Source of the DNA: Triplophysa rosa
Taxonomy: Eukaryota; Chordata; Actinopteri; Cypriniformes; Nemacheilidae
Assembly (NCBI RefSeq): GCF_024868665.1
Contig: NC_079900.1
Span: forward strand, 24,191,690 to 24,255,689
Length of the DNA stretch: 64,000 nucleotides
Direction of reading: 5' to 3'
Within the stretch, counting starts at the first letter, position 1; each line of letters begins with the position of its first letter. The notes under the pieces are model-generated. The model did not search any database. It was given only the letters and a program-made list of their open reading frames with translations, and was not told the DNA's origin. Made by a program: the position numbers and the translations under genes. Shown here piece after piece: positions 11,394-23,000 of the stretch.

Positions 11394-12540
11394 TGTTACG
11401 TCCCGAAATAATCGGGAAGGTAACTAAGATGGTATACACACAGTTTTCAGGTGGAATTGTAATAAGGACCAAGGAGAGACAAATGATGACCAAACGAGGG
11501 ATACAATTAAAGTATTTTATTTTACAAGTGCTAAGGGTAATTTACTCATAACTAATATATATACAATATTTACATCAAAAACAAACAAACAAACAAATAA
11601 AAGAAGGGACATTAAGTGGTGCCAAGGCAAAGAACTCAATATAACAAAACACACTCTAACTTATTAAATAATAATTCTAATCTCAAAATAAACAAAAATA
11701 AGAAACAGAAAAGTCTTCGGCATCCAAGATGCTCTGACTAATCCCTACTCTAATGATCCTAAATCAAAACAAAATACAGTGGGTGGCACACGCTCCTAAC
11801 CTAATGTATTTAACAATGAAAACAACCTACGTGTAGCAATGTGTATGTCACATGACATGCTTACCTGTCCACTTCTTTGTAAGGCAAGACATAACACGTA
11901 GGTTTAATTATCAATCCCAAAAGCACACAAAGTTACTCGGCAAATAAGAGTAATCAAGATTCAACAACGAATCATTACACAATCGTGCATCAAACGAATA
12001 CTAGCGAATAGCTAGCAATTACACAATCGTGCATCAAACGAATACTAGCGAGCAGCTAGCAATTACACAATCGTGCATCAAACGAATACTAGCGAGCAGC
12101 TAGCAATTACACAATCGTGCATCAAACGAATACTAGCGAGCAGCTAGCAATTACACAATCGTGCATCAAACGAATACTAGCGAGCAGCTAGCAATTACAC
12201 AATCGTGCATCAAACGAATACTAGCGAGCAGCTAGCAATTACACAATCGTGCATCAAACAAATACTAGTGAGCAGCTAGAAATTACACAATCGTGCATCA
12301 AACCAAAAGCCAACAGTTTTCTCCACGGAAACGGCGTCACGCTTTTTAAACACTGGGAGTGCCACGGGATTTGTTGTCTAGTTGGTGATGTCATTGGGGA
12401 TTCCCCGCAGCGGAACCAATGGCAAGTGGACGTTCCAGGAAGACGTCATTCAGAAATTCTCCTGCATTGGCATCACAGCGTCACATGTTCCTAATCGGAG
12501 AAATCAAGAAAAACACACAAGCATACATGGGCACGTAACA
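11394..12540 (-). mobile_element. Solo-LTR-like insertion in the DIRS RT gene
   Basis: The insert begins TGTTACGTCCC and ends GGGCACGTAACA (TG...CA with short inverted ends) and is flanked by CTGG at 11390-11393 and 12541-12544, a 4-bp target duplication. The RT reading resumes after it. Orientation is judged minus because an AATAAA-type signal is best read on that strand. A 44-bp tandem array lies inside. Confidence 0.7.
11973..12305. repeat. 44-bp tandem array, about 7.5 copies
   Basis: Units start at 11973, 12017, 12061, 12105, 12149, 12193, 12237 and 12281, with exactly 44 bases between starts. The core reads ACACAATCGTGCATCAAACG. The middle units appear identical; the outer ones carry one to three changes. 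Confidence 0.95.
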
Positions 12541-12546
12541 CTGGGT

Positions 12547-13430
12547 TATCTTGGCTCACTCGCGCGATCTGTTGTGTACGCACAGTGACCTTGTGCTCTG
12601 GCATTTAGATTGTCTGGGCCTTCACGTCAACCGGGAAAAGAGCAAGCTCTCCCCAGCGCAGAGCATCTCCTATCTCGGTATGGAACTCGACTCTGTCCCT
12701 ATGACAGCGCGTCTCACCAACGAGCGTGCACAGTCAGTGCTGAACTGTTTGAAACATTTCAGACACACAGCGGTCCCCCTGAAACTTTTTAGGAGGCTCC
12801 TGGGGCATATAGCGTCCTCGGCAGGGGTTATCCTGCTCGGGTTGATGAACATGTGACCGTTTCAGCACTGGCTTCAGACTCGAGTTCATTGGAGGGCATA
12901 TTACCAGGCGTATTACTATCATGCCTCAGTGCCTTCGCACCCCCACCCCTTGGTCAGACCTGATGCGTCGTAGTCATGACAGACGCCTCCCTGCACGGGT
13001 GGGGTGCCATGTGCAACTGGCACGTAGTGTCGGGGCACTGGATGGGCCCCTGTCTGGGCCCCTGTCTGCGATGGCACATCAACTGCCTAGAGTTGCTGGC
13101 TGTCCTTTTGGCACTGAGGAGGTTTCAACCCCTCATCCAGGACAAACACATGCATTAATGCGTGGCATACATTAATCATCAAGGCGGCATATGCTCTCGG
13201 CAGATGTCACAACTTGCCTGTCGCCTCCTCCTCTGGAGTCAGCAGGTGATGAAGTCCCTGCGAGCCACCTTCATCCCGGGCAACCTGAACCAGACAGCCG
13301 ATGTGCTCTCTCGTCAGGGGACGCTCCACCGAGAGTCGCGACTCCATCCCCTCGCAGTCCGGCTCATATAGGAGCGGTTCGGCCAGGGAGTGGTGGACCT
13401 GTTTGCCTCCCTGGACTCCACTCCCACACA
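12547..13430 (+). pseudogene. DIRS reverse transcriptase C-terminus and RNase H remnant
   Basis: After the LTR-like insert the frame resumes with LAHSRDLLCTHSDLVLWHLD, NREKSKLSPAQSISYLGMEL and RLTNERAQSVLNCL, the RT thumb and connection of DIRS elements. A stop at about 12854 is followed, across shifts, by TDASLHGWGAMCNWHVVSG and HINCLELLAVLLALRRF, then AYINHQGGICSRQMSQLACR, typical of the RNase H domain. Several stops make it non-functional. Confidence 0.8.
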
Positions 13431-13750
13431 AGATCCAACACTCTGGCTAGGCCAGGCACTACATGCCACACCGTGCCCTTCCCCTGCGACAGAAGGTCCT
13501 TCGTCAGGGGAATTGGCCAGGGGGGATTGTCGTCAGAGCCACCAGGTCTGAGAACCAAGTATGCCTTTTCCCCAGTGAGCCTCCTTGCACAGGCCCTGTG
13601 CAAGGTCAGGGAAGAGGGACATCAAGTGCTGTTAGTTGCGCCTTACTGGCCCAACCAAACTTGGTTCTCAGACCTGGTGGCAGAGAATTCCCCTGGAAGG
13701 GCACGGTGTGGCATGTAGTGCCTGGCCTAGCCAGAGTGTTGGATCTTGTG
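13427..13750. repeat. Interrupted long inverted repeat in DIRS coding sequence
   Basis: Two pairs of perfect arms are nested: 13427-13482 with 13695-13750 (56 bp), and 13539-13560 with 13659-13680 (22 bp). The left side (13427-13560) is an inverted copy of a downstream DIRS segment, since on the minus strand it reads NPPWPIPLTKDLLSQGKGTV, the sense found in the forward direction in other copies. The right side has lost about 55 bases that the inverted copy still keeps. Confidence 0.9.
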
Positions 13751-13756
13751 TCGGGA

Positions 13757-14449
13757 TCATTAAAAGAACAGCCATAAACCCCACACTCCCCTTTGTCCTG
13801 GTTTCTTGATACCAACATCGAAAGACCAGAGCCAGACTTGGCTCCAAAGGGGGCCTGGATTTAGGGTGGTTCTCTCCCTGAGAGGTTGGTTCTTCTCTCT
13901 TTTGTTTCTCCCTGGGGTATGAACGGTTCTTCCTGAGCTTCAAAGAAAGCAGAGTAAAGGTGTGAAAGTTTCCAGCTGGCCCAACAGAGGAACTTATGTG
14001 ATTAAACTGTCCTTTTCTGTAAATATATGTAATTATCCCTGTTATATGTTGGCTCTCTTGGTTCTTTAAATCATTTGTAACTGGTAAATATGCACGTTTG
14101 ATTCAGGCATTGTTTGTATTTGTACATCCGAATGAATCATGACTCAATTCAGCGCGATTCAAACCTGGCATATTTGGTACCTAAATGTTTGTCTCTTGAT
14201 TTCCTCCTAGTTCATACTTATTGTGTGACCATATAACACGTTATATTCTTTATGTAATAATCTGGACTGGTAGTTTGTAAAGTTGCTATGAGATCATAAA
14301 GATGTAAATTAGCTGGTGAGTGGGAAACTGAACCTTCCTCTGCTCAATGTCGATTGGTTGATTCAAACTCGGAGGGCATGCCCTTTCATGAAGTTAAATA
14401 TCGATCGAGGACACAGACCTTCAGCTTTATGTCTTCTTCAAGTCTCTTC
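13757..14449. other. Non-DIRS sequence interrupting the DIRS element
   Basis: Similarity to DIRS stops near 13757 and returns near 15740. This part shows no coding signal or terminal repeats I can define. Confidence 0.4.
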
Positions 14450-15017
14450 TGTCACGAACTGTGGCAGGAGAAGAACCCAAATGCAGGCAGGCAGAGGTGA
14501 AGGGGTCAACAAAGAGCTTTATTATAAACAAAAAACACAAAACAAAAACCCACGATGGGGTATAAAATTAAAGACAGGGATAACATAGACTAACTAACAA
14601 ATAAACTGACATGACACTGGAAAAGAACTAAACTACACACTTACTGGAACAAACACGATTTGGACAGCGGGAACACGAGCATAAAAACTGTAACACAGGT
14701 AAGGACACGGGAAGACAAGGCATACACTCCGACAAGCACATACACAACGCAATCCAAAGGCACAAGACAAAGAAACATGAGGGTATAAATAGAGAAGACA
14801 AACGAGGGATAACGAGCAGGGGCAGGTGTAGAACATAAGACACAAGAGGGAGACAATACAGGAAACGAGAGGGGCGGGACCAATGACAAGACCTGAGAAA
14901 ACACATGAAATGTCAAAAAACAAACATCTCATGGTCTTCTCACATAAAACCTAAGGCTTTGCCATGGCTCTGCTACAGGACCAAGAAAAACATGACTAAG
15001 GAAGCAGAGCCATGACA
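14450..15017 (-). mobile_element. Solo-LTR-like repeat
   Basis: Runs from TGTCACGAACTGTGG to AGCCATGACA (TG...CA ends); flanks TCTTC and TCATC match at four of five bases. TTTATTATAAAC near 14518 reads as a poly(A) signal on the minus strand, and the motif AAAACCCACGATGGGG is shared with repeats at about 29910 and 50240. The minus-strand Leu/Cys-rich open frames here are translations of this repeat. Confidence 0.45.
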
Positions 15018-15740
15018 TCATCTCTGTCTGAAAAGCATCGTTGGACCTTTCCGAAAGGGGGATGTGCGGTACTTGGAGATGCGCTCTTCTCTACCTGGAC
15101 TCACAGGGCTGCTAGGCCCGAAATTCTGTACTTCAGCAGGGCAAACTTTCTGAACCATATCGGAACTTACTTTCCACGTGGATCTTGATGTTGGCTTTGC
15201 ACACTGAGGAAATGCAAGTATTTAATTTCATTTTAGCCGCGATAAGTCGAGCCCGTTATCAAGCTTTAAAACGAGAAAAAAAGAGTGTTACAGATGTTCA
15301 GAAATGTTTGACTGCCAGGTTGCCATGCTGTTTTTCTCTCTCTCAGACTCTCTCCGTGCTCCCTAGCGCGTTTGTGTTTCATGTATTGTTTGTGTTTATG
15401 CGATCGTCATTATGTTTACAATGTAGAGTAGAGTTTAATAGACAACCATATACTCACTTGTGATGGGTTTTCTGTGCTCAACGCTCACATATACTTGGTC
15501 ACTTAAACTGTGTTTGATTTACACTACCTTTGCTCTTAATCCTGTTTGGTAAAGTCACTTTACTTATGGCCATGAGATAATGTTAAAGGGTATAATATCA
15601 TTGATGCATTCTCTGGACGAATACATACAAATACTGTTATACTTTATACTACTAATCAAAGACTGTAAAATATGTATATTTAATAACGCTTATTATACGT
15701 ATTTTCCTTTGAGCTAAACTAATTCCCTGAATGAAATTGT
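15018..15740. other. Non-coding sequence, no recognised feature
   Basis: No conserved motif or repeat structure was recognised. DIRS 3' sequence begins at about 15740. Confidence 0.4.
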
Positions 15741-16713
15741 TGTTTCGAAAGCGTCTTCTCCCCTCTTCGGTGAGTCAGTGCCCTAATAGCCTCCCTACTT
15801 CCCCCGCAGGGTGAAGTATAGGCATTCCATCCATCACTAAGCATTGGCAATATTGGTAGCAGACCAGGCGGAGCGGTCTGTCATACTGAGTGCGGTAGTG
15901 GTAGAGTCACCCCTATTCAGGTGGGCCCCTATACTTGGATTGTTGCCCCGTCACTACGTGACCAGGTAAGAGTGAGGAAACATGTTGACATTCCTGTCGG
16001 GGAAACTGTGACCTCCCTCCCGGTGGCTCAACCCACTTGGGTCATGTGCTCCCTACTTGGGCTTGTGCATTATATCCCATGTAGTTCTCCCCGCTGGTGA
16101 GACCATGCTGGTGTCTCCACATGTAACCTCCCTTTGCGGTAGGATGTGGTCTCCGTAACACACTCTTTCAGTAGAGAGAGCAGTGCTTCCCTGTTTCCTT
16201 ACGGTACCGGGCGGCTATCTCGCTAAAATAGAGAAACAATGCCACCGCCCGTGACGGTATGAGCCTCTCAAAGTATACTACTAGTTACCGATTCCACTGG
16301 AAGATTTCGTCTCGTGGTAGTGCTCACTTGTGACTCGCTAGTCCAGTCAGTGTAGCTCCACTTGAGCTCGTGATGCGGCTCAGCGCTGTGGCGTGTCGTT
16401 TAGGACCCCAGTCTGTCTCTCAACACAACGTCGAGAGACCGACTGACTTCCTGCCACAACGCTTCGTCGGCCCGCTGCAGCGACCGGGAAATGTCTCTAA
16501 ATTCCTCAGCCCAAAACGATGAATGAATGGGTGCCGCCATCTCTTTTTATACCCATATGCACGGGGCATAGACTGGTGTGCGTGTTCCATTCGCCAAGTT
16601 CATTGGCGTTTTAAATTCCTCTCGGAGATGATAGGTTCTCAAGATCAAACCCCAGTCTGTCTCTCAACACAACGTCTCGTTCCCTCCATCAGGGAACAAA
16701 TGTAACTGAGACG
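15740..16713 (+). repeat. DIRS 3' non-coding region with ICR and right terminal repeat
   Basis: The region is co-linear with the 3' region of the plus-strand DIRS copy at 61.38-62.29 kb (shared CCATCCATCACTA-, GGTGAGACCATG- and GTGGTCTCC-type blocks). The AACACAACGTCGAGAGACCG segment near 16421-16441 corresponds to the internal complementary region, and the terminus ends CATCAGGGAACAAATGTAAC followed by TGAGACG. Confidence 0.65.
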
Positions 16714-17653
16714 ATTTTATTGACTACACTGCCAGAAAAAAAACGTCCAAAAATTCAGCCAAGCTGTTATTGGGGTAGAATATCTCACTAGAACTCGTCG
16801 CACCTAACGAGTACAATTTAGTGTAGCTTTTTGGTACCAAATGTATACATATCTGCCATTACAAAAAGTTTATTTTAAGTGTGCTATTCGTATACTACTT
16901 TTAAACTTAAAATAGGAAAGCATGCTTTCAGTCTACTTGTACCTCTCAGAAATGTAGTCTACTTCAGTATAGTTCACCTATACTTGGACTCAGTCTTTTG
17001 ATTGAGATACTTCTAGAGGTACTTCTAAGTATAACTGGCTTGTACTTGTGTTTACTCTTTTGATTTTGAGTAGTCTATTAGGTACTTTTTCACAAAGTTA
17101 GTGGTGCTCTTCTTAATCAGTTTGTTTTTCTGGACAAAACGTCTGTGCATAACTCGTCCCACACCTTTAAAGTAAACTTTAAAGTGTACTTATAAATTTA
17201 GTTTTGAAGTAGTAACTATCAGTATATCTACAAATTCACTTAAATAAAGCTTAAAAGCATGCACTATTACTTCACTAGGGATGGTTAAGAATTTAATCGG
17301 TCCGGTACTTTAATGGTAGGCTAGTCTTATACTGTAGGTTCTTTTGGATTTTTAAAAATAAAAATCAGGAGCCAAAATCAAAGAAATGAATAATAAAATG
17401 AACACTGCTTTATTTTATGCAGCCCAGCACTGCCAGCAGTATTAAAAGAAGTGGGTTGGTTGTTTTTTCAGAATGCAGTTACTACCACGATTGCTTCCCA
17501 GCCAAGTGTTGGCGAGTTTATTGGTGATACTGGGACTACCATGTACGTAACTCGTGGAAGGCCCATTCTTGGTGCGTTCGCAGCAGAGTTCTCTGATTAG
17601 TTTTCCCCACTGCCAAGACCATGCAGGAATAGCCACATGGATAATATGGTGGT
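16714..17653. other. AT-rich non-coding sequence
   Basis: Contains GTACTTTTAAACTTAA-type and GTACTT-rich stretches that look like decayed interspersed repeat, but no boundary or gene is supported. Confidence 0.4.
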
Positions 17654-17795
17654 TTTTCTAGACATATTATTGACTTTTCTTATGTTCTAAATATATTACT
17701 GAGTTTTCTTATATAAAATAGTATTTTTCTAGACATATTATTGATTTTTCTTATATTCTAAATATATTACTGAGTTTTCTTATATAAAATGGTAT
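17654..17795. repeat. 71-bp tandem duplication
   Basis: The unit beginning TTTTCTAGACATATTATTGA occurs at 17654 and again at 17725 with few differences; a partial third copy (TATTCTTATATAAAA) follows. Confidence 0.85.
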
Positions 17796-17819
17796 TCTTA
17801 TATAAAAGAATACATTTAA

Positions 17820-18355
17820 AGGTAGTTATAGAGTTCATGTACTTCTCTGATCTTAACAAGGGCTACGGGACTCATGTATGAGTTTGAGCACTTGAACACC
17901 TGCGTACACACCCAATATCTTATCACGAACTGCACGTACACCACAGACACTTTTGTAGATAAGTTTAATTAAAAACGCTGGGTTGCTTATTCTTACGCTA
18001 AACAATGAGCTCATTTTTAATAAAACCACACACTTTTTGTAGAGGAGTTTAACTTATCGCATACAGCCAAGGACTCTGGGGTACTCGTTATCACTAAACC
18101 ATGAGTTCATTTTTTAAAACCAATGTTAAATCATGTATCGTCCGAAAAGCCCCCGGAAAGGTGTCAAGATAAAGAGCACATGATATACATATGTGTTGAT
18201 TGAGAGGCGCTCCCTACGATTAAATCCTAATATGGTAGGTCGGAAATATAACTGTAACGTGAAATGTAACTGTAGCGAGTGATAAGGGGATGGACTAATA
18301 AAAATAAGCCTATGACATCTGATGGTAAAAATCTCTCATATTTTGACAATCTCGA
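17820..18355. other. Non-coding sequence, no recognised feature
   Basis: No conserved reading frame. Two loosely similar halves (about 17935-18020 and 18030-18125, both with AACAATGAGCTCATTTTT-like segments) suggest an old duplication. Confidence 0.4.
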
Positions 18356-18359
18356 GGTG

Positions 18360-18540
18360 ATGCATTGATACCCATACTGAAAGGGTTATTATATCGTGGA
18401 GTGCTCACCACTGACACACCCAGATCAGTCTTTGTTCGCTCTGTGTTGTGACCCTGTTCAGCACTATGGCGCTTTGTATATGGAAGTACTGCCATTTGAC
18501 ATAATGTCGAGAGACCGACAGAAAGGGACATTCTGACATT
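18360..18540 (+). mobile_element. DIRS 3' remnant, split by an L2 tail
   Basis: AGCACTATGGCGCTTTGTAT and GTCGAGAGACCGACAGAAAG at the end match the 3' region and internal complementary region of the DIRS copy at 61.9-62.0 kb. The continuation of that region appears at 19498, beyond the intervening LINE. Confidence 0.6.
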
Positions 18541-18559
18541 TTGAGCCCTATACTTTTTA

Positions 18560-19495
18560 GTATGTACATATTTTCTCTTGGTCAGCTTCTTATGTCTCTT
18601 GATCTTAAGTTAAATTTTTACGCAGATGAACACTCATATATGCATTTATATAAAACCTGCCGATAGTTATTGACAACAGCAATGTCCCATAACTTTCTCT
18701 GTTTGAATAGCAATAAGACGGAGGTAATGCTCAATAGATCACCTCATCAAAGGGCGTCGTTAAATCTAAACTTAGAAGGCTCTGTTCTAGAGTTTCAAAT
18801 CAAATAAAAAAAATTGGGAGTGATATTTGACACAAATTTAACCTTCGAACCACATGTTCAGAATACAGTTAAAAAATATTTTTTTCATCTTAGAAACATT
18901 GCATGACTTCGCCCCATGTTATCCCTGTCAGTCACTGAAAAACATATTAAAACGTTTGTTTTTTCTGGAACTGACTACTGTAATGCTTTGCTTGCTGGGG
19001 TTTCTAAAACTAATTTAAGTAAACTACAGGCCGTACAAAACTCAGCAGCTAGAATCCTGACAAGAACCAGGACAAATGAGCACATTTCTCCAGTTCTAGA
19101 ATCATTGTATTGGTTCCGGGGCAGGTTTCGGATCGATTTTAAAATTCTGATGCTGACTTACAAGGCCTAACATGGTTTGGCTCCTGATTACTTGCTACAA
19201 CTATTAATTGATTACACTCCTACTCGTTTACGTTCAATGAGTGATCGTGCATTTCCCTCTTTGGGGACTTTGAAATTCTCGAATGAATCTTTGTGTGGTT
19301 TTAAATCTGTTAAAACTTATTTTTCCAGATTAGCTTTTGGGTGATGCCCACTGTAGGTGTTTTATGTATTTTTTTATTATTATCTTTCTGTTTATTTATT
19401 ATGATTATTATTGTTTTACTTTTTCATTTCTGTAAAGCGCTTTGAGATGCTCCTTTCTAAGGCGCTATATAAAAGTTTATATTATTATTATTATT
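18560..19495 (+). mobile_element. 5'-truncated L2 LINE
   Basis: Starts within the reverse transcriptase (FYADE, a changed YADD motif, near 18620) and runs through the C-terminal domain to a 3' untranslated end with GCTTTGAGATGCTCCTTTCT and an ATT microsatellite, the usual L2 tail. Stops and small shifts are present. Confidence 0.75.
18690..19345 (+). pseudogene. LINE reverse transcriptase C-terminal remnant
   Basis: Recognisable blocks are LGVIFDTNLTFEPHVQNTVK, then DYCNALLAGVSKTNLSKLQA, VQNSAARILTRTR and TPTRLRSMSDRAFP, the post-RT region of fish L2 elements. The longest open piece is 18916-19170; stops at its end (after MLTYKA) and before 18916 show decay. No host function is implied. Confidence 0.75.
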
Positions 19496-19497
19496 TC

Positions 19498-19545
19498 CAG
19501 TTACGAGTGTAACATCTGTTCCCTCATGGAAGAAACAATATGTTA
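19498..19545. mobile_element. Short DIRS terminal-repeat remnant
   Basis: CAGTTACGAGTGTAACATCT followed by GTTCCCTCATGGA resembles the DIRS terminal sequence GGTTACGTTTGTAACCTCGG followed by TTCCCTGATGGAGG at 51906-51942. It appears to continue the remnant ending at 18540. Confidence 0.45.
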
Positions 19546-19985
19546 TTTTAAGAACAGTTAAGAACATACATTAAAAGCTTACAGACCCTAACAAAGCAAC
19601 TACATGAAAACCAGATGAAACACCCTAGTAACCAGCAACCAGTTTATAGAACCAAACAATGCATAGTAACCAGATGGTATCCTTAGCGACACAGTAACCA
19701 ACCAAAATACCTTAGTAACAAGCTAGAACACCATAGCATCACAGAAAACTGGATATAGAACCTAACAATGACATCATTCAAGCATCATTCTAGCTTCATG
19801 GAACAAAATGCTAGCAATCTATTGTCTATCAAAACTTCAAACCTTAAGCTTTTAAAATTACTATCATAATATCCTTAAACATAAAGCTTAATTAATGTTT
19901 ACTATTTTTTCTAGTTTTGTTTCTTTGCATGATTTTAGCTTATTTGTTTTGTCAATTTAAAAACCATGAGGCATGATCTCAAAAT
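19546..19985. repeat. Degenerate short tandem repeat upstream of the GTPase exon
   Basis: Variants of AACACCCTAGTAACCAG recur loosely between about 19620 and 19790 (CTAGTAACCAGCAACCAG, GCATAGTAACCAG, CCTTAGTAACAAGC). No exon is visible. It probably lies in the intron or 5' flank of the gene that follows. Confidence 0.4.
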
Positions 19986-20003
19986 TGCTTTGTCTATTTA
20001 CAG
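19986..20003 (+). other. Probable 3' splice site of the GTPase exon
   Basis: TTGCTTTGTCTATTTACAG gives a pyrimidine-rich tract ending in AG, ten bases before the start codon. It suggests that the large coding exon is preceded by at least one upstream, possibly non-coding, exon that I cannot locate in the window. Confidence 0.55.
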
Positions 20004-20012
20004 GGAGAAAAC

Positions 20013-23000
20013 ATGGAGTTTAGAGGAACAAGAATAAGATCAGATCAACATCAGGAACAGGCTGAAAAAATAAATCAGCTCTTTCAAAAACTTCAACTTA
20101 AAGGCAGGAATCACAAAATGAGAGCTGCAGAGGTTCTTCAGATAACAGCACATTCATTACAATCTCATGAGTCGTGTGCTGAGGAGGAGCTGGTTCAGAC
20201 TTTCCTACAAAAACTCCTGATAATGAACTACAGAGCAAGAAACATTAAAACTAAGGAGACCAATGAGCAGCATTACACACAACAAAGAGACAATTACTCA
20301 TCTGAAGATGAGGGGGATATTTTTAACGATAGATGTTGGTCTGGTTTGTCTTTTACTTCACTAGACACCATTCACCCAATGGATGTTCAGATGGCAGTAT
20401 TTCATTGTGCTGATAGTTTCCTAAAGCAGCTGATAGTAACTAAACTCTCACAGTGTCAGTTTGCTCTTCCTCTCCTTGTTCCTCATCCTTTCACACAAGA
20501 GATTCAGTTTCCTCTCTGGACTTTCCGACAAATCAACAAGAGCTGGAAGATTAGAAATACTGACAATGACATGTACAGTAGAGACCAGCTAGGGTACAAA
20601 GCAGAAACTCCAATGGTGTCGTTCTTCAGGTTTGGCTCTGTGTCTTCATCCAAGTCTCAGCTGATGAACAGTCTGATCAATGAGAGACACAACACATTCT
20701 TCCACAGGAACTGTCCAGGCAGCAGCAGAACCAGACTACTCATGGATGGAGTGGTGGAGATCGCCTGGTACTGTCCCTCTGGAAAAAGCACAGATATATT
20801 TACTGACTGTGTTGCATTCTGTAATCTTCATGGTGATGCAGGAGTCAGTGAGAAACAGCTGCAGATTCTGACTGAAATGTCTTCAGTCAATGTTGTTCTT
20901 CTACCACTGCTTGACGAGAATGACAAAAATGCATCAAAGATTCAAATTCTGTACAGAGACAAAAAGCCACTCATTTGTCTTCTTACTGAGGATGAATCTG
21001 CTGCAAAGCAAAATAAAAGAAAGTACAAAATTGGTCTGAAAGACAGAAATATTGCAGATGTTTCTGAAGAACTCAGAAGAGCTATAAATGAATGTCTCTC
21101 ATCTTCAGAACTGGCTTCTATGTTCAAAGTTGAAGATGTATGCAAATATTCAGATATCAGAGTAGACGAGGAAGATGATGAAGACTGCAGAATAGGAAGA
21201 GAAGCAGCACAGCAGATGATGAGTTTACTGAAGAAAAAACATTTGACAGAAATCAAAGAATCTTTTCTTCCCTGTCAGGGGAAACTGTGGCAACTGTGGT
21301 GTCAGAAGAACAAAGAACTTCATCGACCTCAAGGGGATGAGTTTGAACAAATAATAAGTAGTAAACAAACAGAAATGAAGACCTTTCGTGAACGGCAACA
21401 CAAATCCCACACTAGTGAGTTTATAAGGATCTTTATAACACAAATGAACTCAAATGGTTCTAATAGAATGTTTTTCCTCAAATGGCTCAGAATCCTCCTG
21501 GATGAATTTACCTCTGCTGATCTTTCTGCTTTACATCACAAGTATGATCAAAAGTGGTCAAAAGTCTTAAAACTGAGAGAGAAGAATGATAAATCTGAAC
21601 AACTCAAAGATGCACAAACAGAACTTGAAGGAATATCTACAGAACTTCAAGCAGCAACCTTTGGCTTGGAGCACATCATGAGAGAGATTGGTCAGATCTA
21701 TGAATCATGTTCATGTGTAAATGAGAACAAGCAAGGCCTGCATCTTCACTTCTCTTCTCTGCCGAGTCTTGCAGCAGAGATGATGATCTCTGGATTTCCA
21801 CTAGAGCTGATGGATGGGGATGCTGCTCATGTTCCTCTGATTTGGGTTTCCGCTGTTCTAGATAAACTCATCCACAAACTGGGAGACCAGAGTTTCTTTG
21901 TGCTGTCAGTTTTAGGGATTCAGAGCTCTGGGAAATCTACCATGCTAAATGCCATGTTTGGACTTGAGTTTGCAGTCAGTGCTGGTCGCTGCACCAGAGG
22001 AGCTTTCATGCAGCTGCTCAAAGTATCAGAGAAGATGAAACATCAACTGAAGTTTCATTATATTCTGGTTGTTGATACTGAGGGTCTCCGAGCTCTAGAA
22101 TTGGCTGGAAGGTCCACAAGACATCATGACAATGAATTGGCCACATTTGTTGTTGGTCTTGGTAATCTGACATTGATCAACATCTTCGGAGAAAACCCAT
22201 CTGAAATGCAGGAAATTCTCCAGATTGTTGTTCAGGCCTTTCTGAGGATGAAGAAGGTCAAATTGAATCCCAGTTGCATGTTTGTACATCAGAATGTCTC
22301 AGACGTCACAGCTGGAGAGAAAACCATGGACGGTAGGAGACGTCTGCAGGAGACACTGGATGAGATGACAAAACTTGCTGCTAAAGAAGAGGTTTGTGTT
22401 GAAGAACGTTTTAGTGATGTCATTGCATTCGATGTACGTGATGATGTGAAGTATTTTGCTCAGCTGTGGGAGGGCAGCCCACCCATGGCACCACCAAACC
22501 CAAATTACTGTGAGAATGTTCAAGATCTAAAGGAAACCATTATTTCACAAACCTCAAAATCAGGTAGAATGATGCTGACACACCTAAAAGATCGTATTAA
22601 AGACCTTTGGGAGGCTTTGCTGAATGAACGATTTGTGTTCAGCTTCAGAAATTCTCTGGAAATCTCAGCATACAGAAAACTAGAGACAGAATACAGCAAG
22701 TGGACCTGGAGTCTTCGCAGTGCCCTGTTGGAAATTGAGAATAAACTACAAAACAAAATAGAAAGTGAAGCAATTAATGGGGTTGAGGAAAGAGATCTTC
22801 AGCGAGAACTGAAGGGGAAAAGTGAAGAAGTGAAAAAAGCAATGGCAGAATTCTTTGAGAAAGACCCAGATAAAGATATCTTAATTCAGTGGAAAGAGAA
22901 TTTCGAAATAAAAATCAAAGAGCTTCAGGAGAACATTATAACAAAAACAAAGAAGAAGCTGAATGAGATTCTTCAGCAGAAAGACCTGAAGAAAAAGATT

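Larger units (their letters stand above)
9755..16713 (+). mobile_element. DIRS-type retrotransposon, decayed and interrupted
   Basis: Left and right ends are inverted repeats of each other: 9768-9840 (with AGACTGGGGTTTGATC) is the approximate reverse complement of about 16608-16675. Between them, in plus-strand order, come a gag-like region, DIRS-type reverse transcriptase and RNase H, then a 3' non-coding region with an internal complementary region. This architecture is that of DIRS elements, which move by a tyrosine recombinase and make no target duplication. The recombinase region is not recognisable. Insertions at 11394-12540 and 13757-about 15740 interrupt it. Confidence 0.8.

Noticed and set aside
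11973..12305. Regular array resembling CRISPR
   Set aside because: Whole 44-bp units repeat without unique spacers, inside an LTR-like insertion of a vertebrate genome. It is a minisatellite.
14628..14932. Three overlapping minus-strand Leu/Cys-rich frames as membrane proteins
   Set aside because: They are translations of an LTR-like repeat in three frames and show no conserved motif.
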